NCBI GenBank assembly: GCA_023374025.1
Contig: SIJG01000009.1
Span: 2,223,475 to 2,287,474 of the forward strand
Direction of reading: 5' to 3'
From: Heterodera schachtii
Taxonomy: Eukaryota; Nematoda; Chromadorea; Rhabditida; Heteroderidae
DNA: 64,000 nt
Part shown: positions 33,394 to 45,322 of the stretch, one piece after another
How positions within the stretch are numbered: position 1 is the first letter of the stretch
How the letters are laid out: each line of letters begins with the position of its first letter
Translations under genes and position numbers: made by a program
The notes under the pieces: generated by a model
What the model saw: the letters and a program-made list of their open reading frames with translations, nothing else
Database searches by the model: none
What the model was told of the DNA's origin: nothing

Positions 33394-34031
33394 TAGGGAT
33401 CATTTATTTATGTAAGAAAAATCGCGAAATATGTAAATAAAATATGTATAAAAAACACTGAAATATGTATGAAATATGTACAAAAATCCAGAAATATGTA
33501 CTAAAATATGTAAATAAAATTTTTTAAATGCTGTTTTTTGGAAAAAAAAAATTCATTCTAAAGGTTGAAATAGGCACAAATTGCCATAAAAATGACCTAA
33601 ATAGGCTTAGAATTATCTTTTAATAATTTAAAAATTAATTTATTTATATCCCATTTTGAAAAAAAAACTATTTTTTGGGGCACATTTTCAAAAAAAAAAT
33701 TTTTACTTTTCGCAAAAAATTTCTATAAATTCTCAAAATTTTTGAAAAAAATTGCGAAATTTTGGATATTTTTGGGGGTATTTCATAAAAAAATTCCCTA
33801 AAAATTCTCAAAAAATGCAAAATATGTACAAAAAATGTGAAAAAGTCCAAAATATGTATAAAAATATGTACATATGTAATATGTAGAAAAATCCGAAAAT
33901 ATGTAAAAATATGTAAATAAAAGTCCCAACTTTTGTTCGCAAACACAAAAAAGAAAGTGTTTTTCCTACTAATTAGAGCATGGAGAATCCAGGAAAAAAA
34001 CATGTATTTACATAAAAAAAAATGATCCCTA
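33394..34031. mobile_element. Non-autonomous hAT element, 638 bp
   Basis: Ends tagggatcat / atgatcccta with atttatgtaagaaaaat / tttacataaaaaaa just inside. It is flanked by a perfect 8-bp duplication gtgaccat (33,386-33,393 and 34,032-34,039). The interior is built of aatatgtaaataaaatatgta strings. It is related to the element at 61,477. A truncated mirror copy is at 47,676-47,915, and the insertion site is unoccupied at 54,845-54,852. No coding capacity. Confidence 0.85.
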
Positions 34032-34479
34032 GTGACCATAAATAAAAAGTGACCTATGTGTGCCAAACAAACCTTGCGATGTATTCTTGTCCAAACTTAT
34101 GCCATGGCAATTAGATAATAAAAATGCGAAAAAAAAAAATTAAAAACGAAAAATAAAACCAAAAATATTTGGCTTTTTCAATATTTTTTAAAAGGTTGAA
34201 TTTTTGCACCCATTAAATTATGTATTATTTTAATTTTGAATTTTTTTTTGTGGGAATTAATAATATCTTTTTAATTAAAAGGAAAGAATAATTTAAAATT
34301 TACATGAAATGAATAAAAATTAATTTGTATTTTATAAATAAATAAATAATTCAACAAATATTTTGTAAAGAACGAAAAAATCTCCCATTTTTTCCATTTT
34401 TAAAATCCATAATTTTTTTCTTCATTCAATTATGGCAATAAGTTTTGTTAGTTTTCAAATTCTTTTTTGTGTTTGATTG

Positions 34480-34740
34480 TTCCATGCCCAAATTGTCTGA
34501 GCATTTTGTGGTGAGAATTTTACTTACTGTAATTTTATACTATTGTATTAATCGTAATATTTGAAATGGTCACCGTCTTCTCCAAATTGATGCTTCCATT
34601 TAATTAACGCATTTTTTACCAATCTTTTGAAACTTTTTGGTATTTTGTTATTGGTATTTTCTTTCAATTGTGATATTTTTTCACCAAGGCCATTTTTCTA
34701 AGTTCGCAAGAAGCCTTTCTGTTTTTTTTTTGAGAGAATA
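34480..34740 (-). pseudogene. Relic of the HTH-module gene (last exons)
   Basis: Minus strand contains KNALIKWKHQFGED followed by the intron and the NAQTIWAWNN-type last exon, matching exons 5 and 7 of the gene at 52.4-54.5 kb, but the upstream half of the module is frame-broken (deletion near the ACIE..KYYKL region). Mirror image of 46,985-47,300. Confidence 0.6.
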
Positions 34741-35082
34741 ATTTTGTAATTTATCAAACAATTATTTAATTTCTTTTGCGTTTTAAGAATTTTTAATTAA
34801 TTATTCACAATGGCATTATTTATTCAATTATTTATTTTTATTGGTTGTTTTCTCGCAGACATAGAAAGACAAAACGGAATAAAAGAAAATGCTTAATTAA
34901 ATTCGTGAAAACTACGTTAAAGACCCAATTTCACACATTTCGATAATGACCAAAATTTACCAAAATTGAATAAGTTAAAAAATATTAAAAAATAGTTATT
35001 TGCAAATAATGGGGCAAAAATACAATGTCAAAAGTGCTTAAAGATAGAAAACAATTTTTTTAAATTTAAGATTGCGATGATG

Positions 35083-35912
35083 TCATGTGGTTGCAACGAA
35101 TCTGGTTCCATTTTGTTGTGGAGAAACTTGAATTACATTTAAATTTTGTTTAAATATTTTTGGAAATTGATCGCGAAAAGCTTGTCGATATTCCGCGCTA
35201 AAACATTAATAAATATATATAATATAATTAAAACATTTTAATTTAAATTTGCCTCGTAAAATATAAAATGGGTCCATTCGATGCCGCGCTAATGTTCAAA
35301 ATAATTCCACTGATTAGTTGCCCAAACCAAGCAGTGATCGGAGAGAGTACTAATTGCTTGATCAGATAAATAAAAAGCTGGCAGATTAAATAGCCTCCAA
35401 TGTTTACTGCGACGATACAACAAAGTGCTCGAAAAACGCGATGATTGATCGAATTGGCCGAGGGCAACCCTTAATTAGGCCAATTAAACTTAGGGATTTA
35501 AATTTTGAATTCATCATTACCAGTTGATTGAAATTTTATCACAATTCCAACAAGCAAATAAATAATGCAAATCATTATTAGGATGGACAAACTAACAATA
35601 CCATTTATGAAAGATGGCAACTAAAATTGTTAAAATAAAATTAATCATTAATTAATTAATTGTCTACCAAAAGTCCGAAATGCAACCGGTGATCAGCTGA
35701 TCACCAGGTAATTGTGTATCAAAAAACGTCATAAAACAGAAAAAGCAGCTATAATTGTGATCGTACTCAAATGAAGTCGAACTTTACATTTGTTTTGTCT
35801 ACAAAAAAAAAATTCGCTTTAATTATTTCGGGATAATTGCCATACATTTCCCTAAAAATTAAAACGATCAGTCGGTCAACGCCGGTGAAAAGCATTGCCG
35901 GAGTAATTCCAC
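35083..35912 (-). pseudogene. Srsx-like receptor C, exons 4-8 only
   Basis: Mirror of gene G. Exon 7 (35,467-35,251) is open and reads GLPSANSINHRVFRALCC..SPITAWFGQLISGIILNISAASNGPILYFT, with a GC donor. Exon 8 ends at TGA 35,085-35,083. Exon 4 starts at 35912 (MLFTGVDRLIVLI). Homology to the G locus ends in the intron before exon 4 (about 35,965), so exons 1-3 were never included in the inverted duplication. Confidence 0.7.
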
Positions 35913-36139
35913 CTGAATTTTGTATATTTGTAGATAGAAAAATATATAATTTTTTCTACATTTTTTTTTCCTATGTTTTCTCTGTTGTTCTCCGTTTCCT
36001 AATTGTCTTTTTAGTCTGTTGCAATGCAATGCCAAGTAAATTTTAATAATTTTTAAAATAACATTTTAAAAACATTTAATGGAAATCTTTATTTTTATAA
36101 TTTAGCATTTAATTTAAAAATTATTAAATTTGAATTCCA

Positions 36140-36690
36140 CAGATTTTCCGTGCTGTCCCGGCAGTCAGCAAGTGGTTGCTGTGATGGCAAAATACAATAA
36201 CACATTCTCTGCTGCTACACCAGTCTACAGTATGCTCAATAGCGAAAAATACTGTGGATGGAATATTAAATGAACTGTCCTCTCGCGGCGGATGCCCAAG
36301 CGGAGGAGAAGCACAAATTGTGAATGAAATTGATCGACAGCTGAAGAGTAATTACAATACTATGTAACAGCAGATCATTGGAAAAAAATTAAATGAAATT
36401 ATTGTTTTCAAATTACCTCATTAAGACATTGCGAAAATGGAGATCAATTATGAGGACGAATGCCCGTACAATTTGGGCTTTGCCCGTGCCATGTTCGACT
36501 TGGCCGCTGCTGCTGCTGACCATGAGCAATGGCACAGAATAGCAAAACATAAAAGGACAATTTGAGCAGGAAAGCCAAGCAATCAAAGCAATTGGCCAAG
36601 AAATGGACATTAAGGTTACGGATGTGCATTTTGGACACGCAAGCAAAGGCAAAGAAACAAAAAAAATTGAAATAATTATTTATTTAAAAT
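36140..36690 (+). other. Coding-like fragment, unrecognised
   Basis: Follows a cacag acceptor-like site. Plus-strand frames give QQVVAVMAKYNNTFSAATPV, then TVDGILNELSSRGGCPSGGE, then after a break MEINYEDECPYNLGFARAMF..AAAAADHEQWHRIAKH and, one base off, AIKAIGQEMDIKVTDVHFGH. The composition is protein-like but frames shift and stops intervene. It is likely a decayed or captured host-gene fragment. I recognise no domain. Confidence 0.35.
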
Positions 36691-36695
36691 AATTT

Positions 36696-37682
36696 TCAAG
36701 GGCTTTCCGCGCACCAAAATGTGCCAAGTCCAAGCCATGTGATTGCCAACCCTGGCCAACAGAGTTCGGTTGGCCATGGTAAGGATGTTGAACCATTGTC
36801 ATCCGATTTTGACTTTTGAGGGCATAGAAATGGATGCCCATTGTGCAGTGGAATTACTTGATCCACATTAGAAAATCCTTTAAACACAAATGGGAACACC
36901 GTTTGGAAGGCCTGGCGATATTCCGTACTAAAATAATTAAAAATAAATATTATTTTATTATTTTAAATATTTATTCAAATAAATATATTGCTTTAAAAAT
37001 TCACAATTTTAAGAGGACGCTGTATTTATAAATTTGTTTTCATTTGTTTGTTTCATTATTTTTAGTTTTTTTGTTACTTTGACTTTTCCTATTATTTGGG
37101 AACAAAATTTTTCCAAGACCAAACCACAAAACATGAGACTCTTCTCGAGTCGAAAAATTAAATACACAAAAATCACCACTAATCATTATTTGGAATATTT
37201 TTAAAATTCGTAGCATCATTTTAATCGAAATCAAGCATTATTTTAAATAGGTATTCAAAAAAATTTATCCCAATTTTTAAATCTGTTTATTCTATGATTG
37301 AGCATTATTGGCACCTTGTAAAATATAAAATCGGTGCTGGTGACGCTGCCCCAATGTTCAGTAATGCTCCGGTGAAAATTTGAATGAACCAAACAGTGAT
37401 CGATGATGAAATATGTTGTTTGGTCAGACCAGCGATGAAAAAACAGATCAAATAGCCGCCAATGTCCAAGCCAATTATGAATAAAAGTGATCGGAATGTG
37501 CGCTGATTAATCTGATCGGCGGAAGGCATTCCTTAGGATTTTTAAATGATCATTAATTAAGAATAGTAATTAGGGTTCGAAAACCTGTTGATTTGATTCG
37601 AATCACAATTCCAACAGACAAATAAACAATGCAAGTCAAAATGATGAACACCAAACTTATCATACCAAAAATAACAGAATGC
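36696..37682 (-). pseudogene. Srsx-like receptor E, exons 6-8
   Basis: Exon 6 (37682-37585, with one extra A), exon 7 (37531-37315; GMPSADQINQRTFRSLLFIIG..ASPAPILYFT) and exon 8 (36927-36696; STEYRQAF..FVFKGFSNVDQV with an unusually long, Cys/Trp-containing C-terminus). GT donor in the last intron as in gene I. The 5' half is missing; the palindromic satellite at 37.85 kb abuts. Confidence 0.65.
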
Positions 37683-37849
37683 TGAAACATATTTATAATA
37701 TAGGAATAATGTTATTGTAAAACATGATTACATTTTTAAGAATCTTAATAATTTATTTATTTCACATTATTTTTGATAAATTTTTTCTTTAATTAGAAAA
37801 TCATTTCGATCCAGACCAAAAATCTCGGATCCCATGTCAAAAAGCCGAT

Positions 37850-38470
37850 ATGAAAAATGCGCATTTTTCATTAATGAAATTACAATTGTAAAATATGAAC
37901 TGAAAAATGCGCATTTTTCATTAATGAAATTACAATTGTAAAATATGAACTGAAAATGCGCATTTTTCATTAATGAAATTACAATTGTAAAATATGAACT
38001 GAAATGCGCATTTTTCAGTAATGACATTATAATTGTAAAATATGAACTGAAAAATGCGCATTTTTCATTAATGAAATTACAATTGTAAAATATGAACTGA
38101 AAAAGGCGCATTTTTCAGTAGTGAAAATACAATTGTAAAATATTAACTGAAATGCGCACTTAAGAAATTACAATTGAAACACTTTTCAGTAATGAAATTA
38201 CAATTGTAAAAATATGAACTGAAAATGCGCATTTTTCAGTAAGAAATTACAATTGTAAAACATGAATTGAAATGCGCATTTTTCAGTAATGAAATTACAA
38301 TTGCAAATATATGAACTGAAAATGCCCATTTTCAGTAATGAAATTACAATTGTAAAACATGAACTGAAATGCGCGTTTTTCAGTAATGAAATTACAATTG
38401 TAAAACATGAACTGAAAATGCGCATTTTCAGTAATGAAATTACAATTGTAAAATATGAATTGAAATGCGC
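37850..38470. repeat. Palindromic satellite array 2 (upstream of gene D)
   Basis: About 12 units of the same double-palindrome repeat as at 30,690, with some truncated units (38,140-38,200). It ends about 600 bp before the ATG of gene D. Confidence 0.9.
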
Positions 38471-38933
38471 ATTTTTTGGTTCAATTGAAAATATTGGGGC
38501 TAAATATATCGGCTTCTGGGACCACATAATAGATAGACATTACAAAGTTTGTACAAAATTAGAGTCGCTCGGTGCCGGGAAATTAATCAAAAACCTTTAA
38601 AATCGAATCATTATAAATTTTTTGTGTTCAATTTCGCTAATTTTGATAACTCATTTTTATTTTTGTTTTAGCTTTAAAGATAAAATTCTTATCTTATTTT
38701 CTATAACTTTGAAATATACAAAATAAATCTGTTTAGCGCGAAATTTGTTTTTTTTAAAGATTTGGATACAATTAATAATAGAACCGTAATATTTCTTGTG
38801 AACAATTATAATTTTTTGTCAGATTTTATCACGCCATAGTTGCCATGGACTCAATGTGCGCAACACTTAAAACAAATTCTAAAATGCGGTCCCATTTCTC
38901 GACTAACACTTTGAAATAAAACGGGAGAAATTT

Positions 38934-38966
38934 CTTACCCAACAAATATTAGTTTTCAATTTTTTG
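38934..38966 (+). promoter_or_regulatory. Conserved receptor upstream motif, gene D
   Basis: cttacccaacaaatattagt followed by tttcaatt, about 105 bp before the ATG. The preceding 300 bp (gccatagttgccatgg..aatgcggtcccatt) aligns with the region upstream of gene B and with 63,880-63,970. Confidence 0.5.
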
Positions 38967-39072
38967 TTCGCGCTTCGGTGGATAATTTAAAGAAAACTTT
39001 TTTGAAAGAAAATTTAATAAACTTAATACCTCAATCTCTTAAAATTTTGGTCATTGATAAATTGTTGAAACA

Positions 39073-40377
39073 ATGGCTGATCCTGTTTTGAAAAATTTAA
39101 CGGTAATTAACAAATTAATTAATTTATAATTTTTTTTTATTAATTTAAGTTCCTTTTGGAATTCGCAAACGAAAACCAAACTGGAAATTGATCATCTGTG
39201 CTTCCGTATTGGGTATCATCGCAACCCTGGGAATTGTTCTCAATGTTTCAGTCATCTATGTCACCAAAAGGACAAAGTAATTAAATATATTTAATTAATT
39301 ATTTAATATTATTATTTTAGGTCACTCAATGGCACCGTTAATTATCTCTTGGCACTTTGCTCCTTTTTTGAAATTCTTCACCAATCTGGCCATTTTTTGT
39401 TCGTTTATACTGCATTTTCTGGACAGAATTTAATTGAGTACCGTTTGGCAACAAAAATTGTATTCATCCCATTATTTGGTTTTGGTAACTTATAATATTT
39501 GAATTTTCAAATTTATTAATTTATTTGTTAGGTGCAGTCTATACTTCAATGCTTTTCACTGGCGTTGACCGACTAATTGTAATAATTGTTGGAGAAATGT
39601 ATGTAATTATCCCTAATTAGGTCTAATTAAATGAAAATTTATAGGAATAATAAGTTCAAAATACGTTTGTATTTGACTATGGTGACAATTATTTCTGGGT
39701 TGTATGGCTGCTTTTTCAGTTTTAATATGCTTAATGATGGAAACTTGTACGGTGATCAGATGATCACTGGTTGCCTTGTTGATTTTTTCATGGTAAATTA
39801 AAAAACCATAAAATTGAAAATATTGTTTTAGTTTGCGTCTATCTTACATAACATTATTTCTTTGTTTATCATTATAATGACATTAATTGTTTATTTGATT
39901 GTTGGAATGGTGATAAATATAAATCAGCCGGTGATTAATGCTTAATTATATCATTGAAAAATTTGGCCCTAATTTATGCTTACCCTCAGCTGATTCGATC
40001 AACCAACGCGTTTTTCGAGCTCTTTGTTGTATCATCACAGTGAATATTGGAGGCTATTTAATGGGTGTGCTTTTTGGTTCTCTGATCACGCATTTAATCC
40101 AGTCACCGATCACTGCTTGGTTTGGCCAAGTAATCACTGCAATTCTGTTGAACATTGGCTCGGCATCGAACGGACCCATTTTATATTTTACGAGGCAAAT
40201 TAAAATTAAATGATTTTAATAATTAATATTTTATTTATTTATTTTTATTTTAGCTTGGAATATCGGCAGGCATTTCGAGACCAATTTCCAATAATATTTA
40301 AAGGAAATTTAAATGTAATTCATGTTTCTCCACAGCAAAATGGAACCGCATTCGCCCCAAACGCAGGTTCCAATTGA
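39073..40377 (+). pseudogene. Srsx-like chemoreceptor D, broken
   Basis: Eight exon positions recognisable from ATGGCTGATCCTGTT. Exon 2 is 127 nt (one base short in gaaaaccaaac), exon 6 is 99 nt (one A short in ataaatat), and the acceptor before exon 7 reads ttat|gc instead of taag|gt. Exons 3, 4, 5, 7 and 8 have family lengths (164, 67, 148, 217 and ~124 nt). GC donor in the last intron. Related to B. Three independent lesions make it a pseudogene unless the assembly is faulty. Confidence 0.75.
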
Positions 40378-40715
40378 TTGCAATTGGATTGAAGAAGTGA
40401 CGACAATTAGAGAAGTGAAGTGCATGAGATGATGATGTATTATTTAGTTTGAATTAAAGATTTTTAATGCATTTTAAATGACATTAAAGTAATTCTTGGT
40501 GATTATCTTATAATCGTTTGGAAATTTTCGGAAATACCAATAGCTACTTAAAATTTGAAGTAAAAATGAGACAAACTTCCAATTCTATTACCTTTTTGCT
40601 ATAATTTAATATCTAACAAAAAAAAGAGTAGAAAATTTTGTCTGAGTACATTTTAGATATTGACTTCCCTTTTTTTGACGCAACATAATGGACTGGTAAT
40701 TAATGAATTCAAAAT

Positions 40716-40975
40716 TTAAATCCCAAAGTTTAATTGGCCTATTGAGCCGAGCGATTGGCCAAAATACCCAAAATTTTGAAGGTAAGTAAAAATGCGTTGA
40801 TTAAATGGAAGCATCAATTTGGCAATCAATTTGGCGAACAAGGTGACCAAATTTAAAATATTTCGATGAATACAGTAACATAAAATTACAGTAAGAAAAA
40901 TTCTCACCAGAAATGCTCAGACAATTTGGGCATGGAACAATGAAATACACAAAAAAAGTCGAAAATGATCAAAAC
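40716..40975 (+). pseudogene. Relic of the HTH-module gene (3' exons)
   Basis: Plus strand shows PKIPKILKVSKNALIKWKHQ followed by FGNQFGEQGDQI, the intron (ending attacag) and RNAQTIWAWNNE, matching exons 5 and 7 of the 52-54-kb gene. It then shares the flank attatggattttaaaaatgg. The upstream part of the module is absent. It lies between receptors D and F. Confidence 0.6.
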
Positions 40976-41772
40976 TTATTGCCAAAATTGGGTGAATAAA
41001 AAATTATGGATTTTAAAAATGGAAAAAATGAGAGATATTTTTCGTTGATAAACAAAATATTTGCTGAATTATTTATTTATTTATAAAATACAAATTAATT
41101 TTTATTCATTTCATATAAATTTTAAATTATTCTTTCCTTTTAATTAAAAAGATATTATTAATTTCCAACAAATATTTCGTCATTCCTTTTTATGATTTGA
41201 CATTTAAAACATTTCAATAATAAAAATTGAAAATAAAAAATTGAAAAAAAAATTACCAATAATTGGATACATAAAGTAGAATAGTGTAAAAAATATTGCC
41301 GAATGGTTGGTTATTCCAATGTCTAAAAATTATTTATTGAAAAATAATTCAGTGTTTCGCCATTTTGGCGCTTTATTCTTTAAAATAAAAGAATATTTCA
41401 TTTACATGTTAAAATCATTTCAAATAATTTTCTATGCAAAATAATTTAGCATTTAGCAAGGCAATCAAAAAACAAAAAAGTGCCAAAAGATAATTAAAAA
41501 TGCCACGGAATGCCCTAATTATGGTTCATAAATTCACAAACCGAGAAAGGTAAAACGAATAAAAGAATTGACTAATATTTGTTTAGTGATAAGTACGTTA
41601 AATAAAAGCAAAATTCACAGATTTCGAAAATGACAAAAATTTACCAAAATTGAAAAAGTTGAATAATATAAAAAATATATTTATTTAATTGCAAATATAA
41701 ACAGAAAATATAATGACAAAAAATTATACACACTCAAAAACTATTTTTTTTAATCTATGATTTGCGACGGTA

Positions 41773-43085
41773 TTATCCTGCGTTTGGGGCGATTGTGGTT
41801 CCATTTTGCTGTGGAGAAACATGAATTACATTTAAATTTCGTTTAAATATTATTGGAAATTGGTCTCGAAATGCTTGTCGATATTCCGAGCTAAAGTAAA
41901 AAAAATAAATAAAATATGTATTAATTATTAAAATCATTTTAATTTTATTTTGCCTCGTAAAATATAAAATTGGTCCGTTTGATGCCGCGCCAATGTACAG
42001 CGGAATTGCAATGATTACTTGCATAAACCAAACAGTGATCGGAGACGGAATTAAATGCTTGATCAGAGCAATAAAAAGCATACCGATGAAATAACCTCCA
42101 ATATTCACTGTGATGATGCAAAAAAGTGAACGAAAAGCGCGGAGATTGATTGAGTCGGCCGATGGTAAACCTAAATGAGAGGAAATAAACATTGTAATGA
42201 CCTAATTAGGCATTTTAATCACCGGCTGATTTATATTTTATCACCATTCCAACAATCAAATAAATAATTAAAGTCATTATGATGATCAACAAATAAATAA
42301 TGAAACGGGAGATTGTCGTAAACTAAAATAATTAATAATTGTTTTTAATTTTATGATTTTTAATTAACCATGAAAAAGTCAACAAAGCAACCGGTGATCA
42401 CCGCATCACTGTGTAAGTTTCCATCATTAAGCACATTAAAACAGACAAAGCAACCATACAACATAGAAATAATTGTAACCATAGCCAAATACAAACGAAT
42501 TTTGAATTTATTATGCCTACAAATTATAATTGAATAAACTAATTAAGAATAATTACCGTACATTTCATCAAAAATTAATACAATCAGTCGGTCAACGCCA
42601 GTAAAAAGCATCGCACAGTAAATAGCACCTAACAAATAATTTAAAAATTATAAAAATTCATACATTTATAAATAAATTACCAAAACCAAATGCAGGGATA
42701 AATACAATCTTTGTGGCCAAACGAAAATCAATTAAATTTTGTCCAGAAAATGCGATGTAAACAAACAAAAAATGGCCAGATTGGTGAAGAATTTCAAAAA
42801 AGGAGCAAAGTGCCAAAAGGTAATTAACGGTGCCATTGAGTGACATAAAACAATAAATATTAATTAATTAAAAATATTTTTTAATTACTTTGTCCTGATG
42901 GTGACATAAATGACTGAACAATTGAGGACAATTCCCATGGTTGCGATGATACCAAATATTGCAGCACAGCTGATCAATTTCCAGTTGGGAGTTTCATTGG
43001 CGAATTCCAAAAGGAACTTAATTAATTAAAAATAATACTTATAATTAACAAATTTAATTACCGTTAAATTGCTCAGATCAGCCAT
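41773..43085 (-). CDS. Srsx-like chemoreceptor F, open but one splice acceptor lost
   Basis: Exons 43085-43062, 43016-42889, 42844-42681, 42628-42562, 42516-42369, 42322-42223, 42170-41954 and 41890-41773; all have family lengths and sum to 966 nt. MADLSNLT start; NGTVNYLLALCSFFEILHQS; TGVDRLIVLI; TM7 ASNGPILYFT-SSEYRQAFRDQF; GC donor in the last intron. The intron-2 acceptor reads ttttat|gtcac where B and H have ttttag|gtcac, and no other AG exists in that intron. Exon 3 may thus be skipped (164 nt, frame-breaking), or the base may be an error. Mirror of gene A, which keeps this AG but has frameshifts. Confidence 0.7.
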
Positions 43086-43894
43086 TATTCCAATACTTAA
43101 CTAAATCACTGACAATTGAAAGAGTGTGTCAAATATTATAATATTTCTAATTAGGTATATAAAAAGAAAGTTGTTTAATTTAAATAAAAGTATTAATTTG
43201 CCTTTTTTACTTGTCAAATATTGGAAATGAAAGAATATAATAAAATGGACATTTGCCATTTTATTAAGCATTTTTCAGATTGGCAAATATTTATGATTTT
43301 TGTCTGGCCTTTCATTTCACCAAACAATTTATTATTTCAACAGTTAATTAAATTTAATGCCAAATGATGGTAAGTTACAACAATTCACCTGCCAATTAAT
43401 TAATGAAATTACATGTTTTTCAGCAATAATTAAATGGCAATTTTACCCAATTTCTCCAATAATGAAAGGTAATTTTGCGACTTTTTTCTTGGATAATGAA
43501 ATGGCAATTTTTCTGTTTTTGAGTTGTAATCATATGTATATGAATTGGCAAATTAACTCTAAAAATCCACCAAAATTTTTCAAAAAAGAACATAACTGGT
43601 AACAAAAAATAACATTTACGCGTAAAAAATAGGTATAATCTTGAAATCCATGTCCAAAGCCCAAGCATGAAAAACCTGGATTTCCTGGATTAATTTTTTA
43701 TCATTTTTATGGTAAATATCTTTAAAATGAATGAATGCAAAATTCAAAAATATGGCATTTCATAATTTGGAAATTTTGGACAAATTCAATTTACAACAAA
43801 AATAAAAAAAACATTTTTAGCGACTTAAATTAATTTTCACATGATTTTAAATAAATCTGGGTGTTTTAAAAATATATTTGCTTATGGACTAGTT

Positions 43895-44975
43895 ACTGAC
43901 GGATTGTCCACTGACGGATTGTCCACTTACTGACTGATTGTCTACTGACTGTTGGTCGTTTCTTGTTTCATGATTCGTATTTCGTGTTTTTAGGGCATTT
44001 CGGCTTGTGGGGTCCGGATAATCCGTCAGTGGACAATCCGTCGGTGGTCAATCCGTCAGTGGACAATCCGTCAGTGGACAATCCGTCGGTGGTCAATCCG
44101 TCAGTGGACAATCCGCCAGTGGACAATCCGTCAGTGGACAATCCGTCCGTCAGTGGACAATCCGTCAGTAAAGGACAATCCGTCAGTTTCTAGTTACTTC
44201 ATACTTCTATTAATTGACCATCTCGAGAAATTATAATTTAATTTAAAAAAAATATTATTTCATATTTTTTATAAAATATCATAAATATTAATTTATTTTT
44301 TAGCGACTTAAATTAATTTTCACATGATTTTAAATAAATCTGGGTGTTTTAAAAATATATTTGCTTATGGACTAGTTACTGACGGATTGTCCACTTACTG
44401 ACTGATTGTCTACTGACGGATTGTCCACTGACGGATTGTCCACTTACTGACTGATTGTCTACTGACTGTTGGTCGTTTCTTGTTTCATGATTCGTATTTC
44501 GTGTTTTTAGGGCATTTCGGCTTGTGGGGTCCGGATAATCCGTCAGTGGACAATCCGTCGGTGGTCAATCCGTCAGTGGACAATCCGTCAGTGGACAATC
44601 CGTCGGTGGTCAATCCGTCAGTGGACAATCCGCCAGTGGACAATCCGTCAGTGGACAATCCGTCCGTCAGTGGACAATCCGTCAGTAAAGGACAATCCGT
44701 CAGTTTCTAGTTACTTCATACTTCTATTAATTGACCATCTCGAGAAATTATAATTTAATTTAAAAAAAATATTATTTCATATTTTTTATAAAATATCATA
44801 AATATTAATTTATTTTTTAGCGACTTAAATTAATTTTCACATGATTTTAAATAAATCTGGGTGTTTTAAAAATATATTTGCTTATGGACTAGTTACTGAC
44901 GGATTGTCCACTTACTGACTGATTGTCTACTGACGGATTGTCCACTGACGGATTTGTCCACTGACGGATTGTCCG
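43895..44975. mobile_element. Foldback element with 15-bp minisatellite, tandemly triplicated
   Basis: Each unit has a left arm of ctgacggattgtccactga repeats and a right arm of the complementary ggacaatccgtcagt repeats, bordered by actagttactgacgg and ccgtcagtttctagtta, so it can fold into a hairpin. The unit with its flank (from cgacttaaattaattttcac) starts at 43,821, 44,304 and 44,821; the third is truncated. About 210 bp at 43,973-44,183 and 44,490-44,700 are identical, so the duplication is recent. Repetitive NPSVD ORFs here are by-products. Confidence 0.75.
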
Positions 44976-45322
44976 GTAGCCTTTTGTGTCCGTGTTTTTT
45001 TCGCATTTAAAAATTTAAGATGGTAGAAAATTTTGGTCTGACAAATGAGTACATTTTCGATATTACATGTTCCAATAGAGTCAGTCAATCAGGCACTTTA
45101 TTAATAAAAAAAATTTCATTGGATACAACAAATAAAATTGTTTAGAGCGGTAAAATTTTTTCTGAGTGCATTTTCGACCTTTACTTCCTTTTTTGAAGCA
45201 ACAGTTTCCATTAGACTCAAGCAACTCATTAACAATTTTGAGAACATCGAACTGCCGACTTTTTCCTAACTATCGTACAAATTAAATTTTCAACAAAAAG
45301 CCCCTTTTTGACCGTATGAGTT

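Larger units (their letters stand above)
31050..35965. repeat. Inverted duplication, arm 1
   Basis: Matches 45,745-49,770 in reverse complement. The order upstream region, gene B, flank, HTH relic, gene C here mirrors gene H, flank, HTH relic, gene G there. Arm 1 is longer because arm 2 has a deletion joining about 47,915 to sequence equivalent to 32,900. The satellite arrays adjoin the outer ends of both arms. Confidence 0.8.

Noticed and set aside
33668..34066. 132-aa minus ORF rich in Phe/Ile/His
   Set aside because: Lies wholly inside a non-coding hAT element made of acatattt repeats; the truncated mirror copy gives the same frame at 47,702.
43963..44710. 76-aa ORFs of repeated NPSVD
   Set aside because: They arise from the 15-bp minisatellite in a foldback element; identical copies come from tandem duplication.
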